Shown here: in pieces, positions 63,250 to 64,000 of the stretch
Layout of the letters: each line of letters opens with the position of its first letter
How positions within the stretch are numbered: position 1 is the stretch's first letter
NCBI GenBank assembly: GCA_029851415.1
Contig: CM056742.1
Span: 100,174,976-100,238,975, forward strand
Length of the DNA stretch: 64,000 nt
Source of the DNA: Eretmocerus hayati
Lineage: Eukaryota; Arthropoda; Insecta; Hymenoptera; Aphelinidae
Direction of reading: 5' to 3'
Translations under genes and position numbers: made by a program
The notes under the pieces: model-generated
Database searches by the model: none
What the model was told of the DNA's origin: nothing
The model's input: only the letters and a program-made list of their open reading frames with translations

Positions 63250-64000
63250 ACACCCCGAGAATTCATGATTTTTTGCCAATATGCGGTGATTCATGTGACC
63301 TCTCGTCTCGAAGCTCGTTCTGGACGCTCTCAAAGTCCCGCAGGTGTATCCACGCACTTTTGGGACACGGCAAATGATAGGTGGATGATGTACAAAGGTA
63401 GTCCAGGTACTTTCAATGTGGCACATTTGCGTTTACACCCCAAGAATTCGTGATTTTGCACCAATTCGCAGTGATTTGTGTGACCTCTCGCCTCGAAGCT
63501 CGTTCTAGACACTCTCAAAGTCCCGCAGGTGTATCCACGCACTTTTGGGACACGGAAAATGATAGGTGGATGATGGACAAAGGTAGTCCAGGTACTTTCG
63601 ATGTGGCACATTTGCGTTTACACCCCAAGAATTCGTGAATTTGCACCAATTCGCAGTGATTTGTGTGACCTCTCGCCTCGAAGCTCGTTCTAGACGCTCT
63701 CAAAGTCCCGCAGGTGTATCCACGCGCTCTTGGGACACGGCAAATGATAGGCGGATGATGGACAAAGGTAGTCCAGGTACTTTCAATGTGGCACATTTGC
63801 GTTTACACCCCAAGAATTCGTGATTTCGCACCAATTCGCAGTGATTCGTGTGACCCTTCGTCTCGAAGCTCGTTCTGGACGCTCTCAAAGTCCCGCAGGT
63901 GTATCCAGGCACATTTGGGACACGGCAAATGATGGGTGGATGATGTACAAAGGTAGTCCAGGTACTTTCAATGTGGCACATTTTCGTTTACACCCCGAGA
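63250..64000 (+). repeat. Block related to 4.35-5.10 and 22.47-23.22 kb
   Basis: The final stretch of the window matches 4349-5099 at an offset of 58,901 bp and the copy at 22.47-23.22 kb. It includes TTCATGTGACC, GGAAAATGATAGG, TTTCGATGTGG and GTATCCAGGCACATTTGGG in the same order. Members of one block thus sit at both ends of the window. Confidence 0.82.

Larger units (their letters stand above)
61433..64000. repeat. 185-bp satellite array, right segment
   Basis: The same 185-bp satellite, same strand and same phase, resumes directly after the transposon and runs off the window end, about 14 monomers. It restarts with the duplicated target GCGGTGAT and continues the monomer that was cut at 59645. 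61433 to about 63245 matches 57048 to about 58860 at an offset of 4,385 bp, and 63.25-64.0 kb matches 4.35-5.10 kb. So the array on both sides is one locus interrupted by a single insertion. No gene is seen. Confidence 0.96.

Noticed and set aside
1..64000. Telomeric repeats or rDNA spacer
   Set aside because: No short telomere-type repeats (TTAGG, TTAGGG) in tandem and no rRNA gene sequence at any point.

Overview
This window is non-coding eukaryotic heterochromatin. About 62.2 kb of the 64 kb is one head-to-tail satellite DNA array with a 185-bp monomer, always in the same orientation. I see no protein-coding gene. Open frames recur on both strands at 185-bp steps, but they are by-products of the repeat: 185 is not a multiple of 3, so no frame runs through successive monomers. 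The base monomer carries an EcoRI site (GAATTC) and, in most copies, an XbaI site (TCTAGA). The only non-satellite DNA is one 1,787-bp transposable element at 59646-61432.

Organism: a eukaryote, because of the large satellite with a near-nucleosomal monomer and a DNA transposon containing tRNA-derived segments. An invertebrate, perhaps an arthropod, is my guess from the element and the CpG-rich monomer, but nothing here proves it. The array could be centromeric or pericentromeric, and the sequence cannot separate these.

Layout: the satellite fills 1-59645 and 61433-64000. At least two monomer subfamilies are mixed. Type A has GCACCAATTCGCAGTGATTTG after the EcoRI site region, and type B has GCCAATATGCGGTGATTCG at the same place. 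They are arranged into many partly overlapping higher-order duplications of 2 to about 30 monomers. From about 13.7 to 23.9 kb the array is a patchwork of re-copied pieces of 1-13.7 kb. The 23.9-29.2 kb block recurs exactly 10,360 bp (56 x 185) downstream. The 41.6-54.0 kb region is a nest of recent duplications with offsets 2,572, 4,977 and 7,364 bp. The 53.3-55.5 kb region has a 1,295-bp (7-monomer) tandem duplication, and 56.27-63.25 kb has a 2,590-bp (14-monomer) tandem duplication. Copies are related by offsets of n x 185 bp plus small traceable indels, as expected for in-register unequal crossing-over.

The element at 59646-61432 lies in the second copy of the 2,590-bp duplication, and the first copy keeps the empty site. 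It has an 8-bp target-site duplication (GCGGTGAT), long terminal inverted repeats of about 520 bp starting CACGGTCTTATACACAGG, and an AT-rich centre without a transposase. Each arm carries a tRNA-like segment (A- and B-box-like motifs followed by a T-run) pointing inward, a GC-rich purine tract and a hairpin. It is best described as a non-autonomous, foldback-like DNA transposon, plausibly hAT- or P-like from the 8-bp duplication, but its superfamily is not proven.
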